DNA of 64,000 bases, taken from the NCBI RefSeq assembly GCF_024586455.1, contig NC_065921.1, positions 63,923,528-63,987,527 of the forward strand, in the 5' to 3' direction. The notes under the pieces were generated by a model. That model was not told the DNA's origin and did not search any database. It was given only the letters and a program-made list of their open reading frames with translations. Positions 10,871 through 22,736 of this stretch are shown here, piece after piece. The position numbers and the translations under genes were made by a program. Source of the DNA: Bactrocera neohumeralis (Eukaryota > Arthropoda > Insecta > Diptera > Tephritidae). Positions within the stretch are counted from its first letter, which is position 1. Each line of letters opens with the position of its first letter.

Positions 10871-11589
10871 TTATCCAGGCATTTTAATCGGTAAAGGGGT
10901 TACAGTCACCAAAATTGGACAATGACACAGTCAATGCGTTGAAATCTAACCTGAAGCTAAAAGAGTTTAAGAATCGAAAAAAATGTGTTACCTCTAAGGA
11001 AGCAAGAAATAAGCATCATCTAAATACAAAAGTGCCGATCTGAGGCCACCTTTTATTGGAACAACCGAACGAGTTTCAGAATAAATCAAATAGAAATAAG
11101 CGCTGCAGCGACTAAATCTTTAAATTTCGCTGAAAAATTGTCTAAGGGCTTTAGTATCTTTATTTCAAGTACATATCGCTCTAATTGCTGGCTTAGTTCT
11201 CAAAAAGGAGTTCAAATATTTTTGTTTTTTGCTATGTATTCACACTGTACTACATAAATAACCCCACCAACGCTGCTGAATGCCCACATACATAAATTTA
11301 TATGCACATGTGACCAAACACCGTAGGCGCATATGTAAATAAATACCAACCAGCGAGTATACTTTTGAGTCAGGCAACTCCATCAGTGGAGCGTGAATGT
11401 CAGTAAGTCTCGAGTTTTGTCAGGAGCGAAAATATTCTGTGTCAAAAAAAGCAAGAACCGTGTAAAATAAAAATAATTAAATAACAACAACAAAGCAATG
11501 TAAATAGAAAATACGTGGCTATGCGCCTGAAAGGCGGCAACGCTTGCAAAAAAACGCATTTGTGCCACTCTTCTTCACGTGTCCACCTG

Positions 11590-12105
11590 CTAGTGTGCAT
11601 TAAATGCCGACGAACTCTTCAAAATTTCATAACTTGACTTAACGCGACGCTTTCGCTTGACTCTCTTTGCGCGCGTCGCGGGGTTGTTGGCGCGTAATGG
11701 AACAACAAACAGTTTCTTTTTTGTTTTTGTCTGCGGTTGCTTTGTTGTTTTTGTGGGCAGATTTCTGTCGGTTGTTGGAATTTTTGTGTCCACTTTGCTA
11801 CGGCTACGCGCCGCAGACCGACCGCGTTTCATACGGCCAGACTTTGTTTACCGTTTACTGTTTGTAGGAGTTACTACTATTTTTGTTGTTGTTGTTGTTG
11901 AGGATGGTGTTGCGCGCAACATACTGTTGACCAGCGCTTTGCTTCCCCCTTTCGAGTGATATGTTTGCTGGCCGTCGATTTTGTCGCATATTCGTTCGTC
12001 ATATTTCAGCTCGACGCTCACTAGCTGGCCAGTCCCGCATTTTTTTCCTCCCAAAAGCTTCGCTTTCGCTTTGCATTTCGTTTTGACTCCATTTTTCGAG
12101 TTCAT
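11590..12105 (-). other. CAA-rich minus-strand island; candidate 5'UTR or first exon
   Basis: On the minus strand, 12,500 down to 11,580 is rich in caacaa/aaacaa words and less AT-rich than the flanks, a texture common in fly 5' leaders. One minus frame runs from a Met codon at 12,105 to 11,590 with a single in-frame TAA at 11,850-11,848. The first part (85 codons) starts MNSKNGVKTKCKAKAKLLGG. The second (80 codons from Met at 11,832) starts MKRGRSAARSRSKVDTKIPT. Both parts are basic and of low complexity, and I recognise no domain. An untranslated leader or intron explains this as well as coding sequence does. The plus-strand frames here are complements of this A-rich strand and are not genes. 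Confidence 0.3.
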
Positions 12106-12799
12106 GTGGCATTTTTGTTATTGTTTGCTCGCCATTCGCTTGTAGTGTTTTTGTTTTTACTAATATTTTGTGTTGTTTTTGTTGATGCTTGGCGCCGTAA
12201 GCGATTTTTGGCGACCTCTATAAATACGCAAATACACCCACACTCGGTTACATGCACACCCTCCCACTCACACACTCATACAGGCACGTAGAAAGCTATT
12301 CATTTTGCATGAATGGTTTGTTTGCTTTGCTGTTGTCGTTATTGTTATTGTTTTTGTTGTTGTGGTTTGTTCTTTGGTTACGGTAATCGAATTTCAAATT
12401 ATTGCTTGCGGCTCCAGCGACATCTACTGTGACCGTTGTCGCTGTTGAACTTTTTTCAGCCGCCTATTTGAACGCGCTTCGTTCGCTTTCCGTTGGAAAT
12501 TCGAAACTTTTTTGTTCCAAACGGTTTTGTTTTGTTTGCAGCTTGTTGACAATTTATCAGCTATTTTTAGTATGGTAAAACAAAGTGTTCCGCCAAAGCT
12601 AGCAGGGATCAGGGATGATTTTTCAGTAGATCAATACATGTTTTCCTTCCTCTTTGAAGTTTTCTTCGAAAAGGGTTGGAGAGAATTCAATTCAATTTAT
12701 AAACACAAATATATCGAATGTCAAAAGCTGTGGTCTAAACAGTTCTGAGGATAATACATGAAAAGGATTTTTGTAATTACTTAGCTTCACCGCCCGATG

Positions 12800-13700
12800 C
12801 CAACATCGTATATTTTTATTTATATATGTACATAGAAAATTCAGTCGTATGACGTCTTAGTTTCTTATGGAACCGGGCGTGTTAAGTGATCTTAGAAAAA
12901 TTGGAAAAAGCGTAATATCGGTGATTCCATTTTTATTAATGAGAGGAATAAGAACTTTCTTTAAGAGTATAAAAAATAAAAAGGCTAAGAGACAAAGTTC
13001 ATGGGAAAGATGTGTCAATGACGATGACAAGAGTGACAAGTTCCTTGCTGAATATGCTACGTCTGTTCTTGTGGATTGTTTGTGCTTTGAGATTAAGCTT
13101 CTGAGAGATACACACAACTCCCATTCTTCTGTATAAAATATCAGCATAACGTTACAGATCCTCAAAATACTTTTTATGTGGTATATCAGTACTTAGAAAC
13201 CTAAATCAGACAACTGTTTCCATATCGAATTAAATCCACCACGTATAATCGAAAAGTGTAACCGTAAGTATATATAATCGTGGTCACTATATTAAAATCA
13301 AGAGCCTTCTTCGGCTTTCTCCGATATTAGAACAGCGCTTAATAGATATCACTTACATGAATAGCAGCAGAGTTCCAGGATTAAACTCGATCACTTTGAG
13401 GTGTGAGGTGAGCTCAGTGCTGCAAAGAGAAGAAAAAGTATGGTCGAATTACATGTTCATAGTTTGGAACTTTTACTAAGGATAATTCGATTTATAATAT
13501 TATCTATAAACTATTCGGGTCTGATTGAAATAATGCATTTTCTGAGATTGATCTACACCAAAGTTGTTTAATGCTCTTAATAATTAAGTTGAGAATTTGC
13601 AATGTCTCAACAGATCATAGGACGCTAATCTATCATCCAAATCAGACACACTCAAATGATAAGAATCCATCTGCCTAAGGTGGAAATATTCAGGAAGCCT
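12800..13700. other. AT-rich non-coding stretch
   Basis: An 89-codon plus frame at 12,867-13,136 has no recognised domain, and the region otherwise looks like neutral AT-rich DNA. Confidence 0.3.
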
Positions 13701-13714
13701 ATGTTTTTATACCC

Positions 13715-14345
13715 TGAACAGGGTATATTAAGCTTGCCACGAAGTTTGTAACACCCAGAAGGAAGCGTCGGAGACCCTATAAAGTATATACATAAATGAT
13801 CAGTATGTTGAGCTGAGTCGATTTAGCCATGTCCGTCTGTCTGTCCGTCTGTCCGCCTGTCTGTATATATACGAACTAGTTCCTTGCAAACTTCATTTTC
13901 TCTCAAGCTCTCTCTCTTTTCTCTCTTCAAGAAGCTGCTCATTTGTCGGAATATCTGCCATACAAACTGAACCGTCGGAATCAAGTTCTTGTGTGGAAAA
14001 CTTTCACATTTGACTGTGTATCTTCACAAAAGCTGGCACAGGTTATTTTCTAAGATAATAATGTAATATACGAAGAAATTGCTCAGATCGGCTTACTATA
14101 GCATATAGCTGCTAAACAAACTGAACGGTAGGAATCTAGTTCTGGTATGGAAAACTTTTGCATTTGACAAGATATATTCACGAAATTTGGTACAGATTAT
14201 TTTCTAAAGCAATTATGTTACCTCCGAAGAAATTGTTCAGATCGGTTAACTAGAGCTTATAGCTGCCATACAAACTGAATGATCGGAATCAAATGCTTGC
14301 ATAAGAAACACATAGTTACTAAAAAAATGCACCTGTGAAGGGTGT
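13715..14345 (+). repeat. Dispersed repeat (family 1), near-complete copy with internal ~154-bp tandem units
   Basis: Starts with the palindrome taccctgaacagggta (about 13,720), then 'cacgaagtttgtaacacc', 'ggagaccctataaagtata', 'gagtcgatttagccatgtcc', and ends 'cacctgtgaagggt' (about 14,340). The motif 'ccatacaaactgaa' or a close variant recurs at about 13,958, 14,111 and 14,266, so 153-155 bp apart, each followed by 'cggaatcaag...tggaaaactttt.catttga' where complete. It is a non-coding, non-autonomous-looking element with an internal tandem structure. This copy lacks the 3' hairpin (cttcggtgcagccgaag) that ends the copy at 47-48 kb. Confidence 0.75.
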
Positions 14346-15879
14346 TGACGGATTATGACTTCCCAGCAAGTAGTAGTGAGAAGAAAAACCCTTTGACTTA
14401 GTGATCTCTCATTCAATCTCTTGAAATCTAGTTACTTTGTGAGCAATCATATTAAAAGAGTTTGCTAGACCAAAAGTACAGAATTATGATGGTGATGGTT
14501 GTGAAATGTTCAAATTGTGGTTAGGATGAGAAAAGTATGGCAGAAGGTTGGGGAATCACTAATAATCATAAATTTAAAATGACATGAGCTTGAGTGACTT
14601 AAATGAAAGACTGGATGTTTGAGAGAGCTCTTAACTTTATTAAGGACAATGAAGTTCAGAAATGTAATCGAAACTGTCTTGGGAAACATAATATCTAATC
14701 AAAAACAAGCTTTTCTGAAAGCTAAAATATCGGTAATGCTTTGCCTCAGAAAAACCCTGAGACATCTTGGGAAAATATTGGTTGTTATTAGTTTCCAAAA
14801 TAGAGACTTGAGAAAAGTAAGCGACACATTGTCTACAAGTTACCAAAGAAAGTGTTGTGCATGAGTGGCGTAAGAGAATTTGTATTTGATTCATTGACAT
14901 TTTTAATAAAAAAATCACTTCATTCAGTTCAAAAATGGAATCTAAATCACAATGAATGACTTGAACCAAGAATATTTTCGTAATTAAACTGCAATAATAA
15001 TTATTGTGCATGCAAATGTCGCACACGGACGGACATGAGTAAATGGAATGTCTCGTCAGCGATGACACTTAGTTATAAACAAACACACAGACAAACTTAG
15101 ATGTATTTCATCCAAGTAAAGACTTTTCATAGTTCTGTCAGCAAATGCTTCGCAGTCACTCTCTCTCACGACAAATGCAATTGTAGTGAAATAAATAAGT
15201 TTATGTATGCATAACTGTTGGTGTGAGCAAATAAAAATATATATTTTACTGTGTTGACTGCTGTCACTGTTGTTGTAGCTATTCTGCTCCTGTCAGTTCA
15301 TTCTTGTTTGCCGCTTTTGCGCTGATTGCCTTCACGGCACTATGTAAAAATAGAGGAAGCACAACAAAAGAAGATAGTAAGAACGCTACGGGCCGCGTGG
15401 AACCGAATTGGGATCGCAGGCTGATCTGGCACAACACCTAGGAGGCTTGAAAGGGCTACTGTAGGGACCTTTTTCTTTTTACTGCTTTGAAATTCTCGAC
15501 GATTTTGTCTGTTTGGCAAATCGTAAGACAGCATAGTGCTCTTCTCAACGAACTCAGCTATCGGGGAAGAAACCCTTGCTGGTATGTCTCTTCCTAAACG
15601 TCTGAACAATACAAAAATAGTCGATCGACATACAGTCCGTGAGGTAAGAAATGATATGAAGACTAGATGTTATTATCATTGAAAGGGTTAAAATGATTGG
15701 CGCATGGCTTGTAAGGAGTTTCGAAAAAATCAAAAACTTAATTGATGTGTTCAGGTTCCAAAAGAGACCCAGGGAAACCCGACAGACCTATGGACGAAAA
15801 TAAATATACATAAACCAAGGGTATATTGATAGACATGAGATTCAGTAGTCCCAAGGGCTGATACTTCTACCAGGAATTG

Positions 15880-16500
15880 ATAACTGGTTGGTTTAATAGA
15901 TCAAAGAAAGTACAGATCGAATGCTGGATATAAGAACCCATAAATGGATGAATTAAAAAATGATATGAATTGATGACCAATCTGAATAGATGGCCAGGTG
16001 AGTAGATGGTGCGATGAGTTGATGGATACACGGACTGGTCGTTGGACTCAAAAACGGATAGGTCGATAGTTAGATCAATGATGTTATTAAAAATAAGGAA
16101 GATAATTTGATGACCGGACGGAAATAGATAATGACATGCGAATGTATATCAGACGAACCGATGATTATGAATTTTAAGTCTAATTGAGAGGCGACAGTTC
16201 CATTAATGGGGAGATAGCAGGACCCATGGAAAAAAGTCTGATGGAAATTAAGTAATGAATACTAAGTTCAATGGCAAGGGCCAATTAATAGGAGGGTAGA
16301 TGGAACGATTAATGGTCGGACTCATAAATGGTGTAGACAGATAGTTGAATAAATTGATAAGCGGGCCTGTAGATGAACCACCGAAGTAAATAATAAGTCC
16401 AATTAGTAGACTCATGGGAGAACTGATATAAAAATTTTCTATGGAAATTAAGTGGTGAATAGTAAGTCCAATGGCATACTAAAGTAATAAAGGAGGTAGA
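15880..16500 (+). repeat. Degenerate GATG/GATAGATGG-type minisatellite
   Basis: Words such as gatggatgaatt, agtagatggtgcgatgagttgatgg, ggtcgatagttagat and gagggtagatgg recur irregularly, mostly every 12-40 bp. A higher-order repeat is also visible: 'atggaaattaagtaatgaat' near 16,240 and 'atggaaattaagtggtgaat' near 16,440, both followed by a 'tccaatggca'-type word and by 'aggaggtaga'-like text. This suggests a period of about 195-200 bp. It is old and diverged. Confidence 0.55.
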
Positions 16501-16559
16501 AAAAAATGCATATACCGTTTATTTTCATTTTGTACAGGTTTTTACATCAATTTCGCCAT

Positions 16560-17350
16560 TTTTACAAAATTGTCTCTTGTTTTGTTAGAGAAACTCCTAA
16601 GAACTATAAAATCCTTTATGCAACAAACTCTGCACGGGTATAGAAAATATGAAAAAGCTTCAAGTGAAACTACAAATATGCAACAACAAATGCAATTTCC
16701 ATTACCAGCAAACCGAAAAAGGGTGCAGCGCTCAATTGTCAGCGTGTCCTCGCCACGTTCGCTGCAATAGTTGTTTGGCTCGTTGTTCGTTCCTTTTGTT
16801 GTTGTTGCCGCTATAGTTTATGTTGCTCTTTTGCAGATATTAAAAACGTATAAATTTCATTGTTTTTTCCGGCTAGCACGCCAGCTAGCTCTCGCTCACT
16901 AACTTTGTAGCTGCGGCTGTCACTTTTTGCTCTGTATACGAGTATGTGCATGTGTGCGCGTGTGTTTGTATGGCTTTTAAAAGAAATGCAAAATATTTTA
17001 TTGTGCTGACAACTAGAAAACCCATTAAAATACCAGAAATAACCGGGCAAAAATATAAACTGAAGAAAAAAATGAAAACAGTTAGCTGCAAGGAGGGCAA
17101 AGAGAAGCAGGGCGGCAGGACAAGATAATTGCGCAGGCGGAGCGACTGTGCATTGTTTGGCCAAAAGGGGTCAAAGGCAATAAAATATAAAAATCGCTAT
17201 ATAAGCAGAAGAGCAAATACAAGCGCGCAACTGAAATATTAATAAGCGCTTTTGCTGTGTGTGTCTGTGTATGGCCAACGCCTGACACGCCGCGTGACAC
17301 TGCGCTGTTGACAAAGTCCACACAAGCTACACTCTCTTCCATCTTTAGGG
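16560..17350. other. CAA-rich, moderately GC-rich non-coding stretch
   Basis: Contains caacaaa/gttgttg words, a TG-rich tract at 16,940-16,970 and no protein signature. The open frames on the two strands mirror each other. Confidence 0.3.
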
Positions 17351-18256
17351 GTACATTTAAATGGCGTCATTCGCCTTAATATGGGTGTGTATGTAGCGCC
17401 TGAGTGTAGGCAACGCGCTGGCGTTTGCGATGACGTGGGTGTTTAGGTTAGCTTCGAGCGAGCGTGGTATCATTTGTCAGCGCATTAAAGCACAAAATCG
17501 CGCAACAAAGTCGAAAGTGGCGATAGTGGCGTCAGGGCTTGCATGTCGTCCGGACATTAAAGCGAAAATACGACCACTTAAAGAATGTTAACTACGCTTA
17601 GACATTAGATGCATAAACAATAAAAAGTTATATTACTTGTCAAGACTATCATCGCAATGTCAAATAAACTATAAGTGCAAATAATTTTCTTCTTGGTCGA
17701 GTGTGTGCATTTATTGAGAACTTATAGAGTTAATGTTTACTGAAGGTATCGACGAGTGAATGGAAATACGCAAGGCCTGATTAATATTATAGAGTAAAAA
17801 TCAAAAATAAAAATATTAAAAAGAATGTGGGTTATCATATTATTGACTTATAAGTGATTCCAGTCGAGCAAGTATTCCCTGTATAGCTTCCTCGTTAAAA
17901 ATCAGCTATTTTCCGTTCCTTAAAAACCGGTATATTTGGACTCCCAATCACTCTTATTCTTCTTTAGCACTGCAACCGTGGTCGGACTGGGCCAAAAACA
18001 CAAACTGCATCAGTTGCCTCTACCTTTGTGTGGTCTCGCGCTTGGTCATTGATTTTGGAAACGAATGATTTTCTCACTGAAGCATCATCTTCTATGCATA
18101 TGAAATAGCCTAACCAGAGTATTCATTGGATTTTATACGCTTAACTATATCCATGTCGTGGTAGAGGTAATAGTTCGTGGTTCGTGAATATTCATCGTTC
18201 ACGCAGACGGCACAAATGACCATGCGTAGGGCAGAAGACGCACAAAAAGGTATCAC

Positions 18257-18268
18257 CCTGTCTAAAAC
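18257..18268. repeat. Target-site duplication, left copy (12 bp)
   Basis: cctgtctaaaac, identical to 18,378-18,389. Confidence 0.75.
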
Positions 18269-18377
18269 ATGTTGTTGTTGTTATTATAGCGGCAGAAATT
18301 TGTCGACTTAACAGTCCTTGGCCGGATAAGAACCGGGCTCAGTTTCAGTTACGTAGACTCGATTGTTTTGGGAACTG
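18269..18377 (-). mobile_element. SINE-like 109-bp element with (AAC)n tail and 12-bp target-site duplication
   Basis: The direct repeat cctgtctaaaac lies at 18,257-18,268 and 18,378-18,389 and brackets exactly 109 bp. On the minus strand the insert begins 'cagttcccaaaacaatcgag', contains the box-B-like word 'ggttcttatcc', and ends in 'ataacaacaacaacat', so it has a simple-sequence 3' tail next to the duplication. Length, tail and duplication are what target-primed insertion of a SINE would leave. The host sequence is the RTE remnant, whose paralogue near 36,150 shows the uninterrupted site. The box-B resemblance is partial and a box A is not convincing, so Pol III origin is inference. I recall similar sequence being repetitive in tephritids but cannot verify that here. 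Confidence 0.65.
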
Positions 18378-18389
18378 CCTGTCTAAAAC
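18378..18389. repeat. Target-site duplication, right copy (12 bp)
   Basis: cctgtctaaaac, identical to 18,257-18,268. The RTE text continues directly after it. Confidence 0.75.
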
Positions 18390-18439
18390 CTCGTCTGGTA
18401 TCGTATGGCTTGGAGAAGTCCTTTTTAATTTTGACGGAG

Positions 18440-21374
18440 CAAATGGGTTATATACATATAGTATATTTAGTAAAAACTCCCTCAAACATCAAATTCTTAT
18501 AAAAAAGCTTTGTGTTAGTCTAGATATTTGTTACTCGGAACAAATCCGATCTTATGTCTGAAACGAATTCAAAAATCTCAACAAAATTCATCGGCCAAAT
18601 ACTAACGTGATCAAAGAAGTCTATTATTCCGAATATATTATCACAGAGCACAGCAAACTATCCAAGCAAATTATTGCCTGAGCTCAGTCTCAAGCTTAAC
18701 CGTCCACAGCCGCATAGAGATTATACTATTTTAATATTGCAGTGGCAATCACACTCAGGCAGACAGTTCACCCACAAAGAAAATTAAGTTTTTCCAACGC
18801 TTTGCAATACGCTACTTACCACATGCCGAATTTCTTAGCATTTGTTGCAAGTGGACGGCCACGAACGCCTCTGACGATGTTACGCCCACAAAAGTGACTG
18901 CCACTTCGGTTGCATGCCACTGCGGTGGTTCAGCCCCGATTGGCTTTACCTGACTTTCGCTTAGCCACTTTACTCTAAAGTTTAGTTCACTAGTTTCTGC
19001 TACTTCTTCACCTTTCTCCTCTTAGGCAAAAAATTAAAGCCATTCGCTACGGTTCGCTGACTTCATTTGCCAGTCTGCAATTTAACTCTTCATTTGCGGA
19101 TTCCATTTCGGTGCGGAAAAAGAGAATTTCTTTGCATTTCACCTGCAATTGTGGCCACTGAATGAATGCTTTAACACTTTAAGTGCTGTTGTTGCAATTT
19201 TTGCTGTGCAAATTTTGCTGAGCTTTAGCTTTTTGCTAGGACCTGAGAGTTATTTTTTAATTTACTTTCTGTTATCCTCTTAAGTTCAACTGCAATTAGG
19301 TTGTATATTAAATTTATTTACATTTTCATTTACTTTCAAATACTCTGCTTTTTACACTGTGGCTTCAATAAGTGTTTTAGTCATCTTTAGACAACCTGAT
19401 ATATAATTTTGAGTAAATGATAAACCCATAAAAATAAAGTAATACCAATGTTGCTCTGAAAGTCACACAGTTACTTTGTTGAATGCTGACGTACTTTTGC
19501 TTCGACAAGGCTTACATAATTTTACCTTTAAATTGAAAGTTCCAATTACTTGCATTAGATCAAAAATCTCCAGTACTTGATATACCAATACCAATTTATT
19601 AATTTTATCGGCGATTACTGAAAATGTAGCCTATTTTAGGTAATCTTTTGTGTTGTTGTTGTGAATAAATAAGTTGAATGAGAATTACTTGGTTCTAGTG
19701 AAAGTTTCTATGAGGAAGTGAAGATATGCAGAGTATGAGATATTGAGTACAGCTCATCGCTCATTAATATTCAATTTAAAGACATTTTGCTTTTAATCGC
19801 TGAAAACTATCCGTAACATCTCCAAAAACGTTCATTGTAATATACTATAAGCAAATGCTGTTTGAAAACATAAATCTTGCAAGTTTGCTGAATTGAAAAC
19901 TTAAATTCCCAAAATATTTCTTGCACTCAGCCATAATCATCACTCTTTTTTTTATATTTAATTTTTCCAGTTAAAATCTGCTTTAGTTTACTGCATTCAA
20001 TCAGCCAATCTTCCAGTCCAACTGACACACTCATCAGTTGGCATTAAGCCAAAGAGACTTTCGCTTCAAATTCCAGCATTCTAAAATGCAACTACCACAC
20101 ATTATCAAACGCAATGAACGAAGTGCATAAGCGCAAATGCCAAGAGAAATCATACGGGGCACAATTCAAAACAGCAAGCGTTGTCACTCATACGCCGCGG
20201 TGGCCCCTAAATGTGAGCGCGCATGCAAACTATACGTAGCGATGCTATTTAATTGAATTTTTTTTTACTTCGTGCACCTATAAAACTCAGCGCAGTGTTT
20301 TTGTGTTCACGCTGATCTGCGGCAGCCACCCAATCGGCGTCAGCGTCAGCGTCGTTGCTGCTGACATTTATTGTCATGTTATTACGGTTGTTGAATGCCA
20401 CTTGGTATTGTTTAAACGCACATACATTTGTTTATGTGTATTTCTGCAGTGTTTGCATAGCTGGCAGGCATTTACTATGCGTCGCTTGTGTGGCAGCTAT
20501 AATTATTTGTAGTCATTACGCAGCAGCTGCTGTCTTATGAGGAATTTTCGTAGGAATTTCAATTTAAATTTAGTCAAGTTTATCTCAAGGACGTATACTC
20601 AATTAAATTCCAGCGGATTGTATAGTATTACTGGAAAATAGTTCATAAAGATAGTGATAAATGTTACGTATATTCTTTGGTCTGATTTTGTGTTTGATTA
20701 TTGACAAATCTACTGCTAATCTCAATACTGGATTTTCGAACTAATCATAACAATTCTATCATTAAATTTTTTCACTCAAAACATGATTTGCTATTGTTTT
20801 TTAATATCAAGCACTATTTATTTTATTTTGAACGCTTTTCATTTAATTTTTTTTTTTTTGTGGTTATTTTTTGTTGCAAAAGTTTTCTGACTCTCACTCT
20901 TCCTTGTACAAAAATGTGAGTTATTCTTTTCTATACCACTATTTATCACCGTTATATTTTCACCCAGCTTAACAAATGCCTTAATTTTCTATAAATAATA
21001 ATAACCACAACTACGCCTTTGCTCCTTGTTTTCGGTGTCCTCGCTCAAAGCTAAGTAAAGCCACGTGATATTTTCACACTAATTTTTATGTCATGCGAGA
21101 GTTTTTCTGTTAACTTTTCGAATATACTCTGCAGCTAAACGAGTTTGGAATAGAAATTTAAATTAGAAATGCAAACTATGAAGGCATTTAGTTATGTTCT
21201 GAGCCCATGCTGTTATCCGGAATCAATCAGAGTACTTAGTAGATGAACAGTCATCTGCGCGGCATTCTAAATAATATTTGGGAATGTTTTATGTCGCAGC
21301 AGCAATAATAAAATATTTTTCCAATAATAATTCTAATAGATCTCTTATTAAAACAGAGTAATATTAAGAAAACT
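18440..21374. other. AT-rich non-coding stretch
   Basis: No element or gene recognised. A somewhat GC-richer patch lies at 20,130-20,530 with short open frames but no domain. Confidence 0.35.
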
Positions 21375-21383
21375 AAACTAGAG

Positions 21384-22727
21384 TTCAAGTAAAAGTTACA
21401 TTACGCCCCAAAATAGACGACATTTTTTGGCAAATAAAATATCAACTAGAAGTCTTCCTATAGACCAATAAGTCTCTTACCCTGTATTTCTAAAATATTT
21501 GAAAAAGTGTTATTATCAAAGATGACTCCTTTCCTCCACGAAAATAATATAATACCAACGCACCAATTCGGTTTTTGTGAAAAACATGGCACTGTAGAGC
21601 AAGTAAATAGAATTACCAACAATATCAGGAAAGCATTCGAGTACAGAGAGTACTGTTCAGCTATTTTTCTAGATGTAGATCATGCGTTCGATGAGGTCTG
21701 GCATGAAGGCCTTTTATGGAAAATAAAAAATGTTTACCTTATGAATTGCACAAAATAAAATGCCATATTTAAGAAACAGGAAATTTGCAGTTAAAGTAGC
21801 AGACTTCATATCAGAAGAACGAGCAATAAGGGCTGGTGTACTTCAAGGTAGCGTGTTAGGCCCAGCTCTGTACATAATATATACATCAGACATTCCAATA
21901 GCTAATAACGTATTGACTTCCACTTTTCTCGGATGACACAGCTCTAGTAAGCCGTAGCAAATGTCCCATCAGAGCATCAAGAGTATTAGAGCAGTTCTTA
22001 ACTTTTGTCGAAGAACGGCTAGCCAATTGGCGTATAAATAGTAATGAGCTGAAATTCAAGCATGTTACAATTTCGCTAAGACCAGAATCGTGTCAGACAG
22101 TTAAAATAAACAATGTCCTAGTACCCCAAGCGAATGAAGTAAATTATCTTGAGATTCACCTGGATCGAAGGCTCACGGGGCGAAAACTTATAGCGAGTAA
22201 AACAACTTGCATGAACTTAGTAACATAAAGTTTAAATTGGCTTTTAACAAAAACTCTAAACTTAGCCAAGACAACAAAGCCGTGTTATATAATGTAATCA
22301 TAAAACCGATTTGGATGAATGGCACTCAACTGTGGGGTACAACCTGTTCAACCAACATTGATATAAGAAAAAGGTTCCCATCCAAAATGCTTAGAACAAT
22401 CACCGGTTTACCATGATATATGCATAATGAAAACATTCATAAACATTTTAATATTCCTATGGTAAAGAAGGAGATAGAGGACAGCAGAATGAGATACATA
22501 TATTTCTAAACTTCGCGAACATCCAAATCCATTGCCTACCGCCTTGGTAAATTCCAATTAAACATGTTTAAAAAGAAATGATCTACCAGCCTACTAGAGA
22601 ACAACGTTCTACCAAAAAAGCTCAACCATATTCTTGAACTTCTTTAGACTTAAATAGTTTTAAGATTTTAATACTTATTGTTAGGCTTTACAAAGCAGAT
22701 CCAATAAATAAAGAAATATTGAAAAAA
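21384..22727 (+). mobile_element. Jockey-clade LINE, 5'-truncated, with poly(A) tail; pseudogene
   Basis: Translation in shifting frames gives the standard Jockey RT order. SYRPISLLP-like sequence (about 21,456) is followed by KIFEKVLLSKMTPFLHENNI and IPTHQFGFCEKHGTVEQVNR (about 21,490-21,610). Next come CSAIFLDVDHAFDEVWHEGL (about 21,655-21,715) with the first catalytic Asp region, then ERAIRAGVLQGSVLGPALYI (about 21,820-21,880). The FADD box is blurred by a frameshift ('TSTFLG*HSS'; the Asp pair is not readable in one frame). Thumb blocks follow (EVNYLEIHLDRRLTG, then VLYNVIIKPIWMNGTQLWGT, about 22,280-22,340). It ends in an A-run at 22,722-22,730 after a second A-rich word. The 9-bp word aaactagag lies at 21,375-21,383 and 22,728-22,736, a candidate target-site duplication that overlaps the A-tail by three bases. 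Confidence 0.8.
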
Positions 22728-22736
22728 AAACTAGAG

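Larger units (their letters stand above)
18000..18440 (-). mobile_element. RTE-like LINE RT fragment, minus strand, interrupted by a SINE-like insertion
   Basis: The plus-strand text 'ccctgtctaaaac | ctcgtctggtatcgtatgg' followed by 'cttggagaagtcc..ttttgacggag' is the complement of the RTE reverse-transcriptase stretch just before the catalytic box (…FDTKRGFRQGDSLSC… in canonical members). The related copy at 36,141-36,200 carries the same text uninterrupted ('gtcgccttatctgacacctcg'). An upstream block at about 18,110-18,200 resembles the part that covers '..LNR.. R..KIY' further along the ORF. The remnant is heavily diverged and short, and is broken at 18,269-18,377 by the insertion described next. 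Confidence 0.6.
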
